Shown here: one piece after another, positions 63,656-64,000 of the stretch
Position numbering within the stretch: position 1 is the first letter of the stretch
How the letters are laid out: every line of letters begins with the position of its first letter
Source: Alphaproteobacteria bacterium
GTDB taxonomy: Bacteria; Pseudomonadota; Alphaproteobacteria; CALKHQ01
Reading direction: 5' to 3'
Assembly (NCBI GenBank): GCA_041396705.1
Contig: JAWKYB010000003.1
Span: 1 to 64,000, forward strand
DNA length: 64,000 nucleotides
Translations under genes and position numbers: made by a program
The notes under the pieces: model-generated
Database searches by the model: none
Told to the model about the DNA's origin: nothing
Seen by the model: the letters and a program-made list of their open reading frames with translations, nothing else

Positions 63656-64000
63656 ATGCGCTGGCGTTCGTTCCTCGGTCTGGGCCGTCTCGTGGTCGGG
63701 CTGGTATCGGCGGTCGTCCTCGGCGGCGGAGCCGCGGCCAAGTGCCTGCCGATCGCGGCAGCGCCGGGCGCCGCCCAGGTCGTCCCGGTCTCCGCGCCGG
63801 CCGACGGCGAAATCCGGCTCAGCTTCCTCGGCCATTCCAGCTTCCTGATCGAGACGGCCGGCGGCGCCAGCGCGGTCACCGACTATTTCGGGCTGCCGCT
63901 GCCCTTTCCGCCCGATGTGGCGACGATGAACAACGCCCATTCGTCGCACTACACCGACTTCCCGGACCCGAAGATCGGGCAGGTACTGCGCGGCTGGGCG
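63656..64000 (+). CDS. MBL-fold metallo-hydrolase, N-terminal part (truncated by window end)
   Basis: The frame is open from ATG 63656 (GAGGAGGG site just upstream) to the last base, 115 codons. Residues 1-28 are a signal peptide or membrane anchor (LVVGLVSAVVLGGGAAAK). EIRLSFLGHSSFLIETAGGAS is the standard opening of UlaG/RomA-like metallo-beta-lactamase-fold proteins, followed by TDYFG and ATMNNAHSSHYTDF, where an HxxHYD-like element occupies the metal-site position. The rest lies outside the window. Confidence 0.8.
   Translation, partial: MRWRSFLGLGRLVVGLVSAVVLGGGAAAKCLPIAAAPGAAQVVPVSAPADGEIRLSFLGHSSFLIETAGGASAVTDYFGLPLPFPPDVATMNNAHSSHYTDFPDPKIGQVLRGWA

Overview
The window is a G+C-rich bacterial chromosome segment with closely packed genes, many 4-base ATGA stop/start overlaps and GTG/TTG starts. 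The gene families (periplasmic-binding-protein ABC importers, DhaK/DhaL with a GlpD-like dehydrogenase and a second TpiA-type isomerase, Phn genes, a CsgG/HfaB-type lipoprotein, TPS-type exoproteins) point to an environmental alphaproteobacterium, probably Rhodospirillales-like. This is inference from gene content; no rRNA or tRNA gene is visible to confirm it.

Layout. 0-19 kb is metabolic and accessory: the end of an SDR gene, a peptide-type solute-binding protein, a molybdenum hydroxylase large subunit, a TetR/NAD(P)-binding pair around a nested operator-like dyad, a secreted tandem-LCCL protein, a sugar ABC importer without its ATPase, a GFA enzyme, a frameshifted LysE exporter, a frameshifted cytochrome c, an Old Yellow Enzyme, an enolase-superfamily enzyme and a PAP2 phosphatase. 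19.3-33.9 kb is occupied by two tandem, paralogous, very large two-partner-secretion exoproteins of the filamentous-haemagglutinin type. The first is riddled with single-base frame changes. The second is disrupted only in its first kilobase and then reads openly for 1931 codons, including three 227-229-residue super-repeats. No TpsB transporter gene is present.

33.9-38 kb holds a four-gene translationally coupled operon on the minus strand: a small helical protein, a DUF362-like/SRPBCC-like fusion, an NAD-dependent epimerase and an SRPBCC protein. I do not recognise it as a described pathway. 38-45.5 kb is a polyol locus: DAO-type oxidase and RidA, DhaK-DhaL, and divergently an FGGY kinase, a GlpD/EryB-like dehydrogenase and a TpiA2/EryH-like isomerase, most like C4-polyol (erythritol/threitol) catabolism. 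45.5-49.7 kb is a polar amino acid ABC importer with D-cysteine desulfhydrase, resembling the cystine system.

50.3-55.6 kb is the most interesting region, a compact curli/holdfast-anchor-like locus. It has a CsgD-like LuxR regulator with a degenerate receiver and a G9 tract at its ribosome binding site, a CsgG/HfaB-type lipoprotein pore, three secreted proteins (two sharing one mature N-terminal motif, one with Asn/Ala-rich repeats and an alternating Val/Asp strand), a small lipoprotein and an orphan IS3 OrfA-like DNA-binding protein. An OmpA-family lipoprotein follows convergently. A lux-box-like 18-bp palindrome lies upstream of the regulator, and a shared decamer occurs in the two upstream regions of the locus. 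With the TPS exoproteins, much of the window appears devoted to surface adhesion.

56.5-61 kb is a phosphonate locus (phnE, phnC, phnD divergent from phnM and phnF), followed by a SelA-like PLP enzyme, a VOC/cupin protein and the start of a metallo-beta-lactamase-fold gene that runs off the end.
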